From positions 24,430 through 88,429 of the forward strand of contig CAJMRL010000010.1 in the NCBI GenBank assembly GCA_905215805.1: DNA of 64,000 nt, in the 5' to 3' direction. The stretch comes from an uncultured bacterium. GTDB lineage: Bacteria > Bacillota > Clostridia > UBA1381. Shown piece after piece: positions 1-8,677 of the stretch. A program made the translations under genes and the position numbers. Each line of letters opens with the position of its first letter. Position 1 is the first letter of the stretch. A model generated the notes under the pieces. The model did no database searches, was not told the DNA's origin, and saw only the letters and a list, made by a program, of their open reading frames with translations.

Positions 1-449
1 GCTATATCCTCAAGCTTCGGAACAGGCGTTCTGCCTGCCATTCTTGTAACTATAACCGTCTGACTCACTCCCGGAAGAGTGTATTCCGCCTTTAAAGCCG
101 CCGCTGCTCCGAACATTGAGCTTACTCCCGGGCACACCTCATATTTAATTCCCGCCTTATCAAGCTCGTCCATCTGCTCTCTTATAGCTCCGTAAATCGA
201 GGGATCTCCGGTATGCAGCCTTACGGTGTCTTTATTCTCCGATTCCGTGCGCTTCATCACTTCTATAACCTCTTCAAGCGTCATTTTGGCGCTGTTGTAT
301 AGTTCACAGTCCTTTTTAGCACACCTTAATATTTCCGGGTTTACCAATGAGCCGGCATATATGATCACATCCGCCTTTTCCACAAGGTTTCTGCCTCTCA
401 CCGTTATCAAATCCGCCGCTCCGGGACCCGCTCCAACAAAATTGACCAT
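1..449 (-). CDS. cobM: Cobalt-precorrin-4 C11-methyltransferase, 3' end cut by window
   Basis: SAM-dependent methyltransferase of corrin-ring (vitamin B12) synthesis, methylating C11 of precorrin-4 or cobalt-precorrin-4 in the cytoplasm. About 149 N-terminal residues are visible; the rest lies beyond base 1. The start shows the tetrapyrrole methylase motif VGAGPGAADLITVRG, then YAGSLVNPEIL, a GDPSIYGA segment and a PGVSSM segment, all typical of the CobM/CbiF branch. The ATG (447-449) overlaps the stop of the upstream methyltransferase in a TAATG junction, so the two are translationally coupled. The operon lies under the B12 riboswitch at 1300-1400. The exact branch (aerobic CobM or anaerobic CbiF) cannot be told from this fragment, but the anaerobic route fits the host. 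Confidence 0.9.
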   Translation of the reverse strand, partial: MVNFVGAGPGAADLITVRGRNLVEKADVIIYAGSLVNPEILRCAKKDCELYNSAKMTLEEVIEVMKRTESENKDTVRLHTGDPSIYGAIREQMDELDKAGIKYEVCPGVSSMFGAAAALKAEYTLPGVSQTVIVTRMAGRTPVPKLEDI

Positions 450-1144
450 TATATACCTTCCTTACTGTCCTTTACTATAATCACCGAAAAATAGCTTGTT
501 TTATCCTCAAGCTCATTGATATCCCTGTATACTCTTTCACCCTGCATGCCGCACTTTTCTACTAAATACGCTCTGTCCGACAATCCATATTCCTTTAATT
601 TATCACGCACTTCAAGCACAGCTCTGTTTGCCTTCATCAGTACCTTTGTGCCCTCCAGCTTAAGTCCATCATCAATATCATAACTTGCCGGAAGGATTAT
701 AAGCGGCTCGTCCCTGTCGCAAAGCGCAATATTCAATCTCGCCGCGGCGGCGCAGAATGACGGAACACCCGCTATCAATTCGGTATCATATCCTCTTTTT
801 TGAACGATTCTGTTTATTCTCATATATGTAGAATACACCGATGGATCTCCTAAGGTTATAAAAGCAACATTCTTCCCGCTATTAAGATATTCCTCGACCG
901 AATCGGAAATTTCCTCGTAATTTCTTTCAAGCTCTTCAAAATCCTTGGTCATCGGCATATAATATTTATGTATTTCCTTATCTTTTATATGATCCTCAAC
1001 AATTTCATACGCCGTCATTGCTCCGCCCTTTGTCACCGGAACCGCTATTATATCAGCTTCCTTTAGCACCCTGACTGCCTTAAGCGTGATAAGCTCCTTA
1101 TCTCCGGGACCTACTCCCACGCCATACAATATACCATTCTTCAT
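449..1144 (-). CDS. cobI: Precorrin-2 C20-methyltransferase
   Basis: Tetrapyrrole methylase adding a methyl group at C20 of (cobalt-)precorrin-2, the step that commits the ring to cobalamin rather than siroheme. The protein opens with GVGVGPGDKELITLKAV, has the GDPSVYSTY loop near the middle and the PSFCAAAA segment, as in CobI/CbiL. I place the start at 1144 (MKNGIL) because a GGAGG sits about 10 bases upstream; an in-frame ATG 11 codons earlier lacks such a site. It is the first visible gene after the B12 riboswitch and terminator, and its stop overlaps the start of the downstream cobM-like gene. In anaerobes the usual symbol is cbiL. Confidence 0.92.
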   Translation of the reverse strand: MKNGILYGVGVGPGDKELITLKAVRVLKEADIIAVPVTKGGAMTAYEIVEDHIKDKEIHKYYMPMTKDFEELERNYEEISDSVEEYLNSGKNVAFITLGDPSVYSTYMRINRIVQKRGYDTELIAGVPSFCAAAARLNIALCDRDEPLIILPASYDIDDGLKLEGTKVLMKANRAVLEVRDKLKEYGLSDRAYLVEKCGMQGERVYRDINELEDKTSYFSVIIVKDSKEGI

Positions 1145-1160
1145 ATACCGTTTACCTCCA

Positions 1161-1200
1161 AAATAAAACGCCCGCATCCCTCCGCTCGGAACACAGGCGC
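1161..1200 (-). terminator. Riboswitch-associated intrinsic terminator
   Basis: On the minus strand a GC-rich stem (arms 1194-1200 and 1169-1175, with G-U pairs and an inner TCCG/CGGA helix) is followed by TTTTATTTT at 1161-1168. It lies between the cobalamin aptamer and the cobI start, which is where a B12-dependent transcription-termination platform belongs. Confidence 0.65.
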
Positions 1201-1299
1201 TTTAACCTTACTGAATTATTGTACAACAATAAGACCTGTCCGCATAATGTCTTTTAGACAGGCAATACTCAGCGTTTCCGTTCTCGCAGAAATATAAAT

Positions 1300-1400
1300 G
1301 CCGATTCAAACCGGGTTGGCATTCGGACTTCGGTCATGACCGTTACCGTAGCGGAACTGTGCGGGACTTGCACCCGTCTTCCCCTCACCGGCTCACTAAA
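1300..1400 (-). promoter_or_regulatory. Cobalamin (B12) riboswitch aptamer
   Basis: Read on the minus strand, the leader contains the conserved cobalamin-aptamer blocks: GGTGCAAGTCCCGCAC, then CCGCTACGGTAACGG, then the B12-box-like GAAGTCCGAATGCC, followed by a closing CCAACCCGG stem. The order matches the B12 riboswitch family. It precedes corrin-ring methyltransferases, its expected target, and is followed by a terminator at 1161-1200. The aptamer boundaries are approximate. Confidence 0.88.
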
Positions 1401-1418
1401 TATTCTATTTCATTTTTT

Positions 1419-1447
1419 AGTATAGCATAAAAGGATTGTATTGTCAA
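1419..1447 (-). promoter_or_regulatory. Sigma-A promoter of the cobalamin operon
   Basis: Minus-strand TTGACA (1442-1447), 17-base spacer, TATACT (1419-1424). It sits just upstream of the riboswitch and overlaps the 3' end of the neighbouring regulator gene (stop at 1444). Confidence 0.85.
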
Positions 1448-2844
1448 CTATTTACTTTGATTGCTTTTCCCAGGAGCGACACTGCCGCCTCTATTTTTTC
1501 CTTTTCTATGCCTGAATAGTTAATCACAATAGTATGCTCCTCCGCACCATTCTTATTATGATAATATTCGGACAGACACGATATATTTATCCCCAGTCTT
1601 TGAGCACTTTTAACAAGCTCATTATCCGACAGCTCCGTATCGAGCCTTAAAAGAAAATGCAGCCCTGAATCCTTTTCAAGTATTTCCGTTCCTTTAAACG
1701 CTCTGTTTGCAGCAATAAGCCTTAACAGCTCATCCCTTTCTTCACGATAATATCTTCGCATTCGGTTAATATGGTTTCCAAAATATCCGCCGTTTATAAA
1801 TTCTGCAAGAGTGTACTGCTCAAACGTTGAAACAGTGCAGGAATAAAACCCTAATTCCTTATAAAACCTATCGGCTAAAGTACGTGGAAGCACCATATAG
1901 CTTATTCGTATTGTTGACGCAAGGCTCTTGGAGAATGTGTTCATATATATTACCTTATCCATTGCATCGATACTTCTCAATGAGGGTATCGGGCGTCCGT
2001 TAAGGCGAAACTCAGAGTCATAATCATCCTCTATTATAAAACGAGCAGGACTCTCTGCCGCCCAGCTTAAAAGCTCATACCTCCGGCTCATCGTGGTCAC
2101 GATACCGGTAGGAAAATGATGCGACGGCGAAATATGAACTATATCCGCTCCGCTTTCCTTCAGCACCCCTATATCCGCACCGCTTTCATCAAGAGGTACA
2201 TATCTATAGTCAACACCGTTTGCTCCGTATACCTTTGCGATCTTCTTATACCCGGGATCTTCAACAGCAAATATTTTGTCATGACCGAGAAGCTGAATTA
2301 TAAGCCCGTAAAGATATTCAGTTCCCGAACCAATTATAATCTGCGAAGGATGAACGCGCATACCGCGAAACTGATACAAATGCTCGGCAATCGCGAAACG
2401 CAGCTCGGAAATCCCTCCTCCCGGTGATTTGACCATAAGCTCATGCTGTTTTTCCGAAAGAACGCTTCGTACCAGCTTCGCCCATGTTGCAAACGGAAAC
2501 AAGGTATGCGGAGTACTGTTTCCGGCAAAGTCAACCTCAAATCCATTCTTTCCATCCTTGATGGACGGTTCTGTATATTCCGCCGCCGACGGAGCTGTTA
2601 TATCTATATCCGAAACAAAATATCCCTTTTTAGGGATCGAATAAACATAACCGTCAGAAATAAGTAAAGCATAAGCATTTTCAATCGTTATAGTGCTTAT
2701 ACCCAAATTTTTTGCAAAGGTACGCTTTGACGGCAGCCTGTATCCGGGGCATAGTTTTCCCGATAATATGTCGTTTTTTATACATCCGTAAAGATGTTCA
2801 TAAAGACTCTCTGACCCTAAATCTGAGAATGAATACGTAAGCAT
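1444..2844 (-). CDS. pdxR: MocR/PdxR-type GntR regulator with aminotransferase domain
   Basis: Transcription factor made of an N-terminal GntR winged helix (about residues 10-80, with LSGKLCPGYRLPSKRTFAKN and the helix-turn-helix after it) joined to a fold-type I aminotransferase-like domain. The PLP lysine region reads YMNTFSKSLAST, and IIEDDYDSEF precedes it, as in the MocR family. MocR proteins that flank pdxS-pdxT usually sense pyridoxal phosphate and control vitamin B6 synthesis. This gene is divergent from pdxS with 129 bp between, which supports the PdxR role. AAGGAGTG precedes the ATG. Length 466 residues is normal for the family. The ligand is inferred from context. Confidence 0.87.
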   Translation of the reverse strand: MLTYSFSDLGSESLYEHLYGCIKNDILSGKLCPGYRLPSKRTFAKNLGISTITIENAYALLISDGYVYSIPKKGYFVSDIDITAPSAAEYTEPSIKDGKNGFEVDFAGNSTPHTLFPFATWAKLVRSVLSEKQHELMVKSPGGGISELRFAIAEHLYQFRGMRVHPSQIIIGSGTEYLYGLIIQLLGHDKIFAVEDPGYKKIAKVYGANGVDYRYVPLDESGADIGVLKESGADIVHISPSHHFPTGIVTTMSRRYELLSWAAESPARFIIEDDYDSEFRLNGRPIPSLRSIDAMDKVIYMNTFSKSLASTIRISYMVLPRTLADRFYKELGFYSCTVSTFEQYTLAEFINGGYFGNHINRMRRYYREERDELLRLIAANRAFKGTEILEKDSGLHFLLRLDTELSDNELVKSAQRLGINISCLSEYYHNKNGAEEHTIVINYSGIEKEKIEAAVSLLGKAIKVNS

Positions 2845-2866
2845 TTTATATGTTCACTCCTTAATC

Positions 2867-2925
2867 TGACCATATTGAATATATTTGAAATGGCAATTGA
2901 AATATGGCCACATTTGTATTATACT
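2867..2925 (+). promoter_or_regulatory. pdxS promoter with inverted-repeat operator
   Basis: The pdxS promoter is TTGAAA (2897-2902), 17-base spacer, TATACT (2920-2925). A near-perfect inverted repeat, TGACCATATT (2867-2876) and AATATGGCCA (2901-2910), has its second arm inside the spacer, touching the -35. This is a good candidate for the PdxR binding site; known PdxR sites are often direct repeats, so the geometry needs testing. Confidence 0.6.
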
Positions 2926-2973
2926 ACATTTAAATTAAATTGTAAATCAAAATTTTTTAAGGAGTAAAAGATT

Positions 2974-3852
2974 ATGAATGCAGAAAAACAGTACCAATTA
3001 AATAAAGAGCTTGCTCAGATGCTCAAAGGCGGAGTTATCATGGACGTTACAACGCCTGAACAGGCAAAAATCGCCGAATCTGCCGGTGCGTGCGCGGTTA
3101 TGGCGCTAGAAAAGATTCCCGCCGATATAAGAGCTGCGGGCGGTGTCTCGAGAATGAGTGATCCTAAGATGATCAGGGGTATACAGAATGCAGTCTCGAT
3201 TCCTGTTATGGCTAAATGCCGTATAGGACATTTTGCAGAAGCTCAAATTCTCGAAGCAATTGAGATAGACTATATTGACGAAAGCGAGGTCCTTTCTCCC
3301 GCTGATGATGTTTATCACATCAACAAGCATGATTTTAAGGTTCCATTTGTCTGCGGCGCAAAGGATCTCGGAGAAGCTCTGAGAAGAATTGCCGAGGGCG
3401 CTTCAATGATAAGAACCAAAGGCGAGCCCGGCACAGGAGACGTTGTTCAGGCAGTAAGGCATATGCGTATGATGAACAGTGAGATACGCCGACTTGTTTC
3501 ACTTCGCGAAGATGAGCTTTTTAATGCGGCAAAAGAACTTGAAGTACCTTTTGAGCTTGTTAAATATGTTCACGAAAACGGAAAGCTCCCGGTTGTAAAT
3601 TTTGCCGCCGGAGGTATTGCTACTCCGGCAGACGCTGCTCTTATGATGCAGCTCGGAGCTGAGGGTGTATTTGTAGGTTCCGGTATTTTTAAATCCGGTA
3701 ATCCCGAAAAGCGTGCTCAGGCTATTGTTAAGGCTGTTGCAAACTTCAACGACCATAAGCTTCTTGCAGAGCTTTCCGAGGATCTGGGCGAAGCTATGGT
3801 TGGAATTAACGAGCAGGAAATTGAACTGCTCATGTCACAAAGAGGTATATGA
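2974..3852 (+). CDS. pdxS: Pyridoxal 5'-phosphate synthase lyase subunit PdxS
   Basis: The synthase subunit of the DXP-independent vitamin B6 pathway. It condenses ribose 5-phosphate, glyceraldehyde 3-phosphate and ammonia (delivered by PdxT) into PLP. The 292-residue protein is full length: it has KGGVIMDVTTPEQAKIAE near the start, MSDPKMI, the catalytic-lysine segment MAKCRIGHFAEAQ, and NFAAGGIATPADAALMMQLG. TAAGGAGT lies 10 bases before the ATG. The stop overlaps the pdxT start in ATGA, so the two subunits are made in step. Transcription probably starts at the 2897-2925 promoter. Confidence 0.97.
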   Translation: MNAEKQYQLNKELAQMLKGGVIMDVTTPEQAKIAESAGACAVMALEKIPADIRAAGGVSRMSDPKMIRGIQNAVSIPVMAKCRIGHFAEAQILEAIEIDYIDESEVLSPADDVYHINKHDFKVPFVCGAKDLGEALRRIAEGASMIRTKGEPGTGDVVQAVRHMRMMNSEIRRLVSLREDELFNAAKELEVPFELVKYVHENGKLPVVNFAAGGIATPADAALMMQLGAEGVFVGSGIFKSGNPEKRAQAIVKAVANFNDHKLLAELSEDLGEAMVGINEQEIELLMSQRGI

Positions 3853-4409
3853 TTATGACAGGAATTCTTGCTGTTCAGGGTGATTTTGCTGAACATGAAA
3901 AAGCGCTTGCCGCACTTGGCGAGGAATATTTTGAAATAAGAAAAGCACAGGACCTTGAAAAAAGCTTTGACCGCCTTATATTGCCCGGCGGTGAAAGTAC
4001 TGTGCAGTCAAAGCTCATTAAAGAGCTTGGCATGTTCGATAAACTTAAGGCGAGCATAGAGTCAGGCATCCCGGTATTTGCTACATGCGCCGGACTTATA
4101 CTTCTGTGTGACAAAAGCAGCGGTGAAGACGGCTGCGCATTCCGCACAATTCCGGCAAATGTAAAACGCAATGCCTATGGCAGACAGCTCGGAAGCTTTT
4201 ATACAGAAGGCGAGTTTAAAGGGCTTGGGGTTATACCTATGGAATTTATACGCGCACCATATATCGAAAGCGTATCTGATGAGGTTGAGATTATGTCTGT
4301 TACCGATGGCAATATAACCGGAGTACGGTATAAAAATCAGCTTGCGGTATCATTTCATCCTGAGCTGTGCGATGATACAAAAATATTTGAATACTTTCTT
4401 AATATGTAA
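3849..4409 (+). CDS. pdxT: Pyridoxal 5'-phosphate synthase glutaminase subunit PdxT
   Basis: Class I glutamine amidotransferase that hydrolyses glutamine and channels ammonia to PdxS. Motifs present: GILAVQGDFAEH at the start, PGGEST, the nucleophile region FATCAGLILL (Cys of TCAG), and the His/Glu pair SFHPEL near residue 173. Length 186 is normal. The first ATG overlaps the pdxS stop; a second ATG two codons on (MTGILAVQG) also fits. A convergent hairpin follows at 4427-4461. Confidence 0.96.
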   Translation: MIMTGILAVQGDFAEHEKALAALGEEYFEIRKAQDLEKSFDRLILPGGESTVQSKLIKELGMFDKLKASIESGIPVFATCAGLILLCDKSSGEDGCAFRTIPANVKRNAYGRQLGSFYTEGEFKGLGVIPMEFIRAPYIESVSDEVEIMSVTDGNITGVRYKNQLAVSFHPELCDDTKIFEYFLNM

Positions 4410-4414
4410 ACTCT

Positions 4415-4461
4415 GGCAAAACAGAAGGCTCCGGACAAAAATATTTTCTCCGTCCGGAGCC
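4415..4461 (-). terminator. Hairpin between convergent pdxT and permease genes
   Basis: GGCTCCGGAC (4427-4436) pairs with GTCCGGAGCC (4452-4461). On the minus strand it is followed by TTCTGTTTT, so it probably ends the permease transcript; on the plus strand there is no T run. Confidence 0.6.
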
Positions 4462-4553
4462 TCAAAAATATGTTATCAATATCAGGAAGGATAAACCTAT
4501 TCAAAATATCTATTTACTCAAATTTAATCTTATATATTCTATTCTTTAATATA

Positions 4554-6884
4554 TTATAATTCATTTATAGTATCTGTTATAGCTGTATTTCTGATCCGCT
4601 TTGAAGGATTATATACAGCTGCGGCAGATGATAAAATCATAATTAATAATATTACCGCTACCGTTATAACCGGCACTGTCCATGTGTCTCCCCAATAATC
4701 TGTTACAAGCTTTTCAAACAAAAACCTGTTAAGCGGCAGACCCAAACCACAGCCTACAATACAGCCTGACAATGCGTAGGTTACCGTCTCAGCTGCTATC
4801 ATTTTTATAATCTGACGGACGTCCATACCAACAGCTCTCATTGCGCCGTATTGTTTTATTCTCGCAGATACACTCATCGAAATACTGTTTATAATATTAA
4901 ACACAGCTATCAAAGCGATAATCGCCAAAAATCCATATACAAGCAGACTGAATGCCCAGTACGTGCCTGTAGTTTCACGATTTGTTTCTCGTCTGTCGGA
5001 GAATAAATATTCAGCGCCCGCCAAATCACGGATTTCATTTACGTCTGTGTCTGACGCATTACCTGTAAGCTGTATGTCTATAACCGCATAGTCCCGCTCT
5101 CCCGTCAGACGTGTAAATGTTTCCTCGGAGCAAATCACAGTAGGAGTATCTGTACTGCTGAAAGGACTGTCCGATAATACGCATGCGACCTCAAGCTGCG
5201 CCGAATCGAGCTTTATTATGTCACCAACCTCCAAGGGATTGCTTTTGTCATACACTGTCATAACATAATCACTGTCTCCCGTAACCTTTGATAAATCGCC
5301 GCTTACAACATCCTCCTCTGCCCAGTTAAACTGATATTCTTCATATGAAATCAAATCGATTTTATCTATATTTTTATCTGACACCGCCGGAATGCTTCCG
5401 CTGAACATTCTGCCGAAAACACGCTTTACGCCTGTTTCTCCGTTAATTTCCGTCACCATATCCCTGTCTACGGAACAAGCACGGTCACTGCTCATAATTG
5501 AAAGATCCGGAGCATATGGTCTGAGCGGATTTATTGCATGGTGCGTCCAGTCCAAAAGTGCAGAAAAGCCAAGGAACAAAATAATACTGAGTGCAAACGA
5601 GCCTGTCATAAATATAAGGTTTTTCTTTGCCGATACTGCATGATGCACTCCGAGTGAGGTTTCAATTTTAAAAAAGCGCGTATTTGCCGCATGACGTATA
5701 TTCGTTGAATTTCCCGCATTCCCGGATACTGCCGCCATAGGAGATGTTTTGGCGGCATGCTTTGCCGGAGACTGAGCCGCAAGCAATACAGTAAGCATCC
5801 CCATAACAATTCCGCAGATAATACCAACCAAGCTTACTCCGAAAAGAGGTATATCCTCAAACTCTCCGCCAATGCCGAACCGCAGTACAGCGCATAATCC
5901 CCATGTTATTAAAATTCCCAGAGCAACTCCTGCAGGAACGGCAGTTTTGCACCAATTCAAAGCCTCCAGCCTTACAAAACGAATAATCTGCTGCCTGCTT
6001 GCACCTATACATCTCAGCATTCCGAAAAACTGTGACCTTTCGGCAACATTACTGTTTATGCTTCCCGCAATCATAAGCGCTCCTGCAGCAAGTATAAGTA
6101 CACACAGTACCGCCGCAATAAGATAAAATCCCATTATATATGAATTGCTGCTGAAGCCTTTTATTCCCAAAACAGCGGCATTTTCAGATATATTGTCATC
6201 AGTCCAGCCGTATTGCTGCTTCATATCGGCGATTGTTTTTCTCATATTTGTATGCTCCTTAAATTGAACATAATATACGGGTTCAGAATCCGTATTGCCA
6301 TTGAGCGAGCATACCTTATTAAATGCCTCCAAATCCATAAATACGCCTACCGCGTCATACTGCAGCATAGACGAAGTATCCTCTGCAAATCCGGATACCG
6401 TATAGTCAAAGCTGCCGGACGGTGTATTTACGGTAACAGCATCTCCAATATTTATGCTGATAACATTTTTTACATTGTCAGTAAGTACTATTTCCCTATC
6501 ATTTCGCGGAAAATTTCCCTCTGTAAGACAGTTCATCATATCTGTTACCAAAGGCTCTTCGACCCCGCATAAAGCCGCCTTTTTTCCGCCGATGTAATAG
6601 TCCTCGTTGATTTTATAATTTATCACATCATACCATGACGCCGCAGCCACATCTGAGCGCGAACCTATAAGCTCTGTATCGCTTTTAGGTATATTTTTCA
6701 GCATGATATGCCAATTTCCATGTTCTTTTATCAGGCGGTTTCCTTCCATTCTGATGCCCATATCAGCCATACTGAAAATTGCCGTTACAAGAAACACCGA
6801 TATTATAATACAAAAAAGCGTCATTCGATTTTGACGTCTGTGAACATGCGCGGAAATAGGAATAAGGCTAAGATAGCTTTTCAT
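4554..6884 (-). CDS. FtsX-like ABC transporter permease
   Basis: Large membrane subunit (776 residues) of an ABC system. It has an N-terminal membrane helix (about 24-44), an extracytoplasmic domain, a first FtsX block of three helices (about 250-375), a central helix near 425-445, a second extracytoplasmic domain, and a final FtsX block (about 650-765, including IALIAVFNIINSISMSV and MRAVGMDVRQI). This duplicated FtsX layout is shared by macrolide/lipoprotein/bacteriocin export or mechanotransmission permeases. Its start overlaps the ATPase stop (ATGA). Together with the kinase and regulator upstream it resembles antimicrobial-peptide or envelope-stress modules; the substrate cannot be read from sequence. 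Confidence 0.88.
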   Translation of the reverse strand: MKSYLSLIPISAHVHRRQNRMTLFCIIISVFLVTAIFSMADMGIRMEGNRLIKEHGNWHIMLKNIPKSDTELIGSRSDVAAASWYDVINYKINEDYYIGGKKAALCGVEEPLVTDMMNCLTEGNFPRNDREIVLTDNVKNVISINIGDAVTVNTPSGSFDYTVSGFAEDTSSMLQYDAVGVFMDLEAFNKVCSLNGNTDSEPVYYVQFKEHTNMRKTIADMKQQYGWTDDNISENAAVLGIKGFSSNSYIMGFYLIAAVLCVLILAAGALMIAGSINSNVAERSQFFGMLRCIGASRQQIIRFVRLEALNWCKTAVPAGVALGILITWGLCAVLRFGIGGEFEDIPLFGVSLVGIICGIVMGMLTVLLAAQSPAKHAAKTSPMAAVSGNAGNSTNIRHAANTRFFKIETSLGVHHAVSAKKNLIFMTGSFALSIILFLGFSALLDWTHHAINPLRPYAPDLSIMSSDRACSVDRDMVTEINGETGVKRVFGRMFSGSIPAVSDKNIDKIDLISYEEYQFNWAEEDVVSGDLSKVTGDSDYVMTVYDKSNPLEVGDIIKLDSAQLEVACVLSDSPFSSTDTPTVICSEETFTRLTGERDYAVIDIQLTGNASDTDVNEIRDLAGAEYLFSDRRETNRETTGTYWAFSLLVYGFLAIIALIAVFNIINSISMSVSARIKQYGAMRAVGMDVRQIIKMIAAETVTYALSGCIVGCGLGLPLNRFLFEKLVTDYWGDTWTVPVITVAVILLIMILSSAAAVYNPSKRIRNTAITDTINEL

Positions 6885-7564
6885 TCACGGCACCTCCCAA
6901 AATCAGTCAATATACCGTCCGATATTTGCAGTACCCTGTCGGCAGTCCCCGCTATAGAGCGGTTATGCGTGATCATTATGATTGTCTGCTCATATTTTTT
7001 TGACGCCTCTCTCAGCAGAGCTATTACCTCGCTGCTGTTTTTCGTATCCAGATTTCCTGTCGGTTCATCTGCAAGTATCAGTGAAGGGCGCGTTATCAAT
7101 GCCCGACCTATTGCCACTCTCTGCTGCTGTCCGCCGCTAAGCTCACGCGGCAAATGTCTTCGCCGATCCTGCAGATTCAATACTGTTAAAATTTCCTCCA
7201 AATGTGCTTTATCCGGCTTTTGATAATCAAGCAGTACCGGAAATACTATATTCTGCTCAACATTCAGCTCCGGAATCAAATTAAACGCCTGAAAAACGAA
7301 GCCTATATTTCTGCGCCTAAAAATTGTCAGTTTGCTGTCCTTCATTGAAAAAATATCTTTGCCGTCAATAAATACCTTGCCGGAGGTAGGCGTATCGAGC
7401 GCACCTATCATATTCAGGAGCGTTGATTTTCCTGAGCCGGATTCACCGACCACCGCAACAAATTCTCCCTTCGGCACCGAAAAGCTGACATTCTTTAACG
7501 CACGCACGGCTGCCTCACCTTTGCCGTAGGTCTTGCTTACTTGTTTTACTTCTAATAAATTCAT
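6881..7564 (-). CDS. ABC transporter ATP-binding protein (LolD/MacB type)
   Basis: ATPase partner of the FtsX-type permease. Walker A GESGSGKST near residue 42, Q-loop FVFQAFNLIPELN, signature LSGGQQQRVAIGRAL, Walker B LILADEPTGNLD and the H-loop IMITHNRS are all intact. At 227 residues it is the usual size of the MacB/LolD/BceA clade. Its stop overlaps the permease start, and 61 bp separate it from the upstream histidine kinase gene, with an AGAGGTG ribosome binding site in that gap. Confidence 0.93.
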   Translation of the reverse strand: MNLLEVKQVSKTYGKGEAAVRALKNVSFSVPKGEFVAVVGESGSGKSTLLNMIGALDTPTSGKVFIDGKDIFSMKDSKLTIFRRRNIGFVFQAFNLIPELNVEQNIVFPVLLDYQKPDKAHLEEILTVLNLQDRRRHLPRELSGGQQQRVAIGRALITRPSLILADEPTGNLDTKNSSEVIALLREASKKYEQTIIMITHNRSIAGTADRVLQISDGILTDFGRCRE

Positions 7565-7625
7565 AGTATAAACACCTCTTTCTGTATAGAAAGAATATCA
7601 TATATACCCTACATTAAGATGAATT

Positions 7626-8669
7626 TCAGCCTACAATTTTGTAGGAATCAAAAAATTTATGATAAACGATGTCCCCCCTCCCCAGTTCACTGTTAACCTC
7701 AATAGTTCCGTTATGCGCTTCAATAATTGCTTTTGCAAGCGGCAGACCAAGTCCTATCCCCTGAGTATCCTTTGAATAACGGCTGCGGTAAAATCTTTTA
7801 AAAATATGGTATAGATCCTCGGGATGGATGCCGCTTCCATTATCTTTTATTATTATCTGAACCACCGATGCAAAACACTCCCATTTAATACTTATACAAT
7901 CTCCTTTTTCAGTATGGTCAAGAGCATTTTTAACAATATTGTCTATCGCTTCAATCAGCCAGTTTCTGTCACACAATAAATCTACGTTTCTATTGCCCGA
8001 TAAACTGATTTTCTTTCCTTCCTTCTCGGCACGAAATGAAAAATGTCTTTTCACACTTTCCATAATTTCAGAAATATTCTCCATTTTTTTATCTATAACT
8101 ATCGTCCCCGCATCAAGCTTGGTAATTTTCAAAAGATTTTGCACAAGCGTTTCTATTCTGTCAAGCTCTTGTTCGGAAAGCTGTGCAAACTCCTGAATCG
8201 CAGGAAAATTCTCTGACTCATCCTGCAAAATACCGTTATAAATATTAAGAGCTGTAAGCGGTGTCTTTAGCTGATGAGAAATATCAGATATTGTGTCCTT
8301 TAAAAATTCTTTTGACTTCAATTCATTTTCCGCATGAGCATTCAAGGTTGACGCTAAAGAATTTATTTTGTGAAACAGCTTATTAAGCTCGCCCTCCTCA
8401 TCACACTCAATTCGGACGTTTTGATTGCCGGAAATATATTGCGTAATTTTCGCTGACGCATCTGCAATAATTTTGTTCTGCACCTTTAAATATATATAAC
8501 AAGCCATTAGTATTAACAGCCCCATACACAAAGAGCATATAAAAATATAAATATCTGCATTTTCAAATTCAAAGCATATTAAAACCGCAGAGATTACGAC
8601 AAACACCGATATAAGGCTTAATATTGCGATAAACAGAGCCTTTGTTATTTTATCCGTCATTATTTTCAT
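7626..8669 (-). CDS. Sensor histidine kinase
   Basis: Membrane sensor kinase with two N-terminal helices (about 10-32 and 38-60) and almost no extracellular loop, then a HAMP-like linker, the phosphoacceptor helix with ISHQLKTPLTAL, an N box IVKNALDH, G1 DNGSGIHPED, F box FKRFYRS and G2 GLGLPLAKAI. The short extracytoplasmic part is like intramembrane-sensing kinases that watch ABC transporters. I choose the ATG at 8667-8669 because GAGGTG lies 6 bases before it; a TTG four codons upstream overlaps the regulator gene but lacks a good site. Paired with the regulator at 8678. Confidence 0.92.
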   Translation of the reverse strand: MKIMTDKITKALFIAILSLISVFVVISAVLICFEFENADIYIFICSLCMGLLILMACYIYLKVQNKIIADASAKITQYISGNQNVRIECDEEGELNKLFHKINSLASTLNAHAENELKSKEFLKDTISDISHQLKTPLTALNIYNGILQDESENFPAIQEFAQLSEQELDRIETLVQNLLKITKLDAGTIVIDKKMENISEIMESVKRHFSFRAEKEGKKISLSGNRNVDLLCDRNWLIEAIDNIVKNALDHTEKGDCISIKWECFASVVQIIIKDNGSGIHPEDLYHIFKRFYRSRYSKDTQGIGLGLPLAKAIIEAHNGTIEVNSELGRGDIVYHKFFDSYKIVG

Positions 8670-8677
8670 AATGCACC

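Noticed and set aside
4554..7564. BceAB-type bacitracin transporter
   Set aside because: BceB permeases have ten helices with one large loop between helices 7 and 8; this permease has the two-block FtsX layout with two large extracytoplasmic domains, so a specific Bce assignment is not supported.
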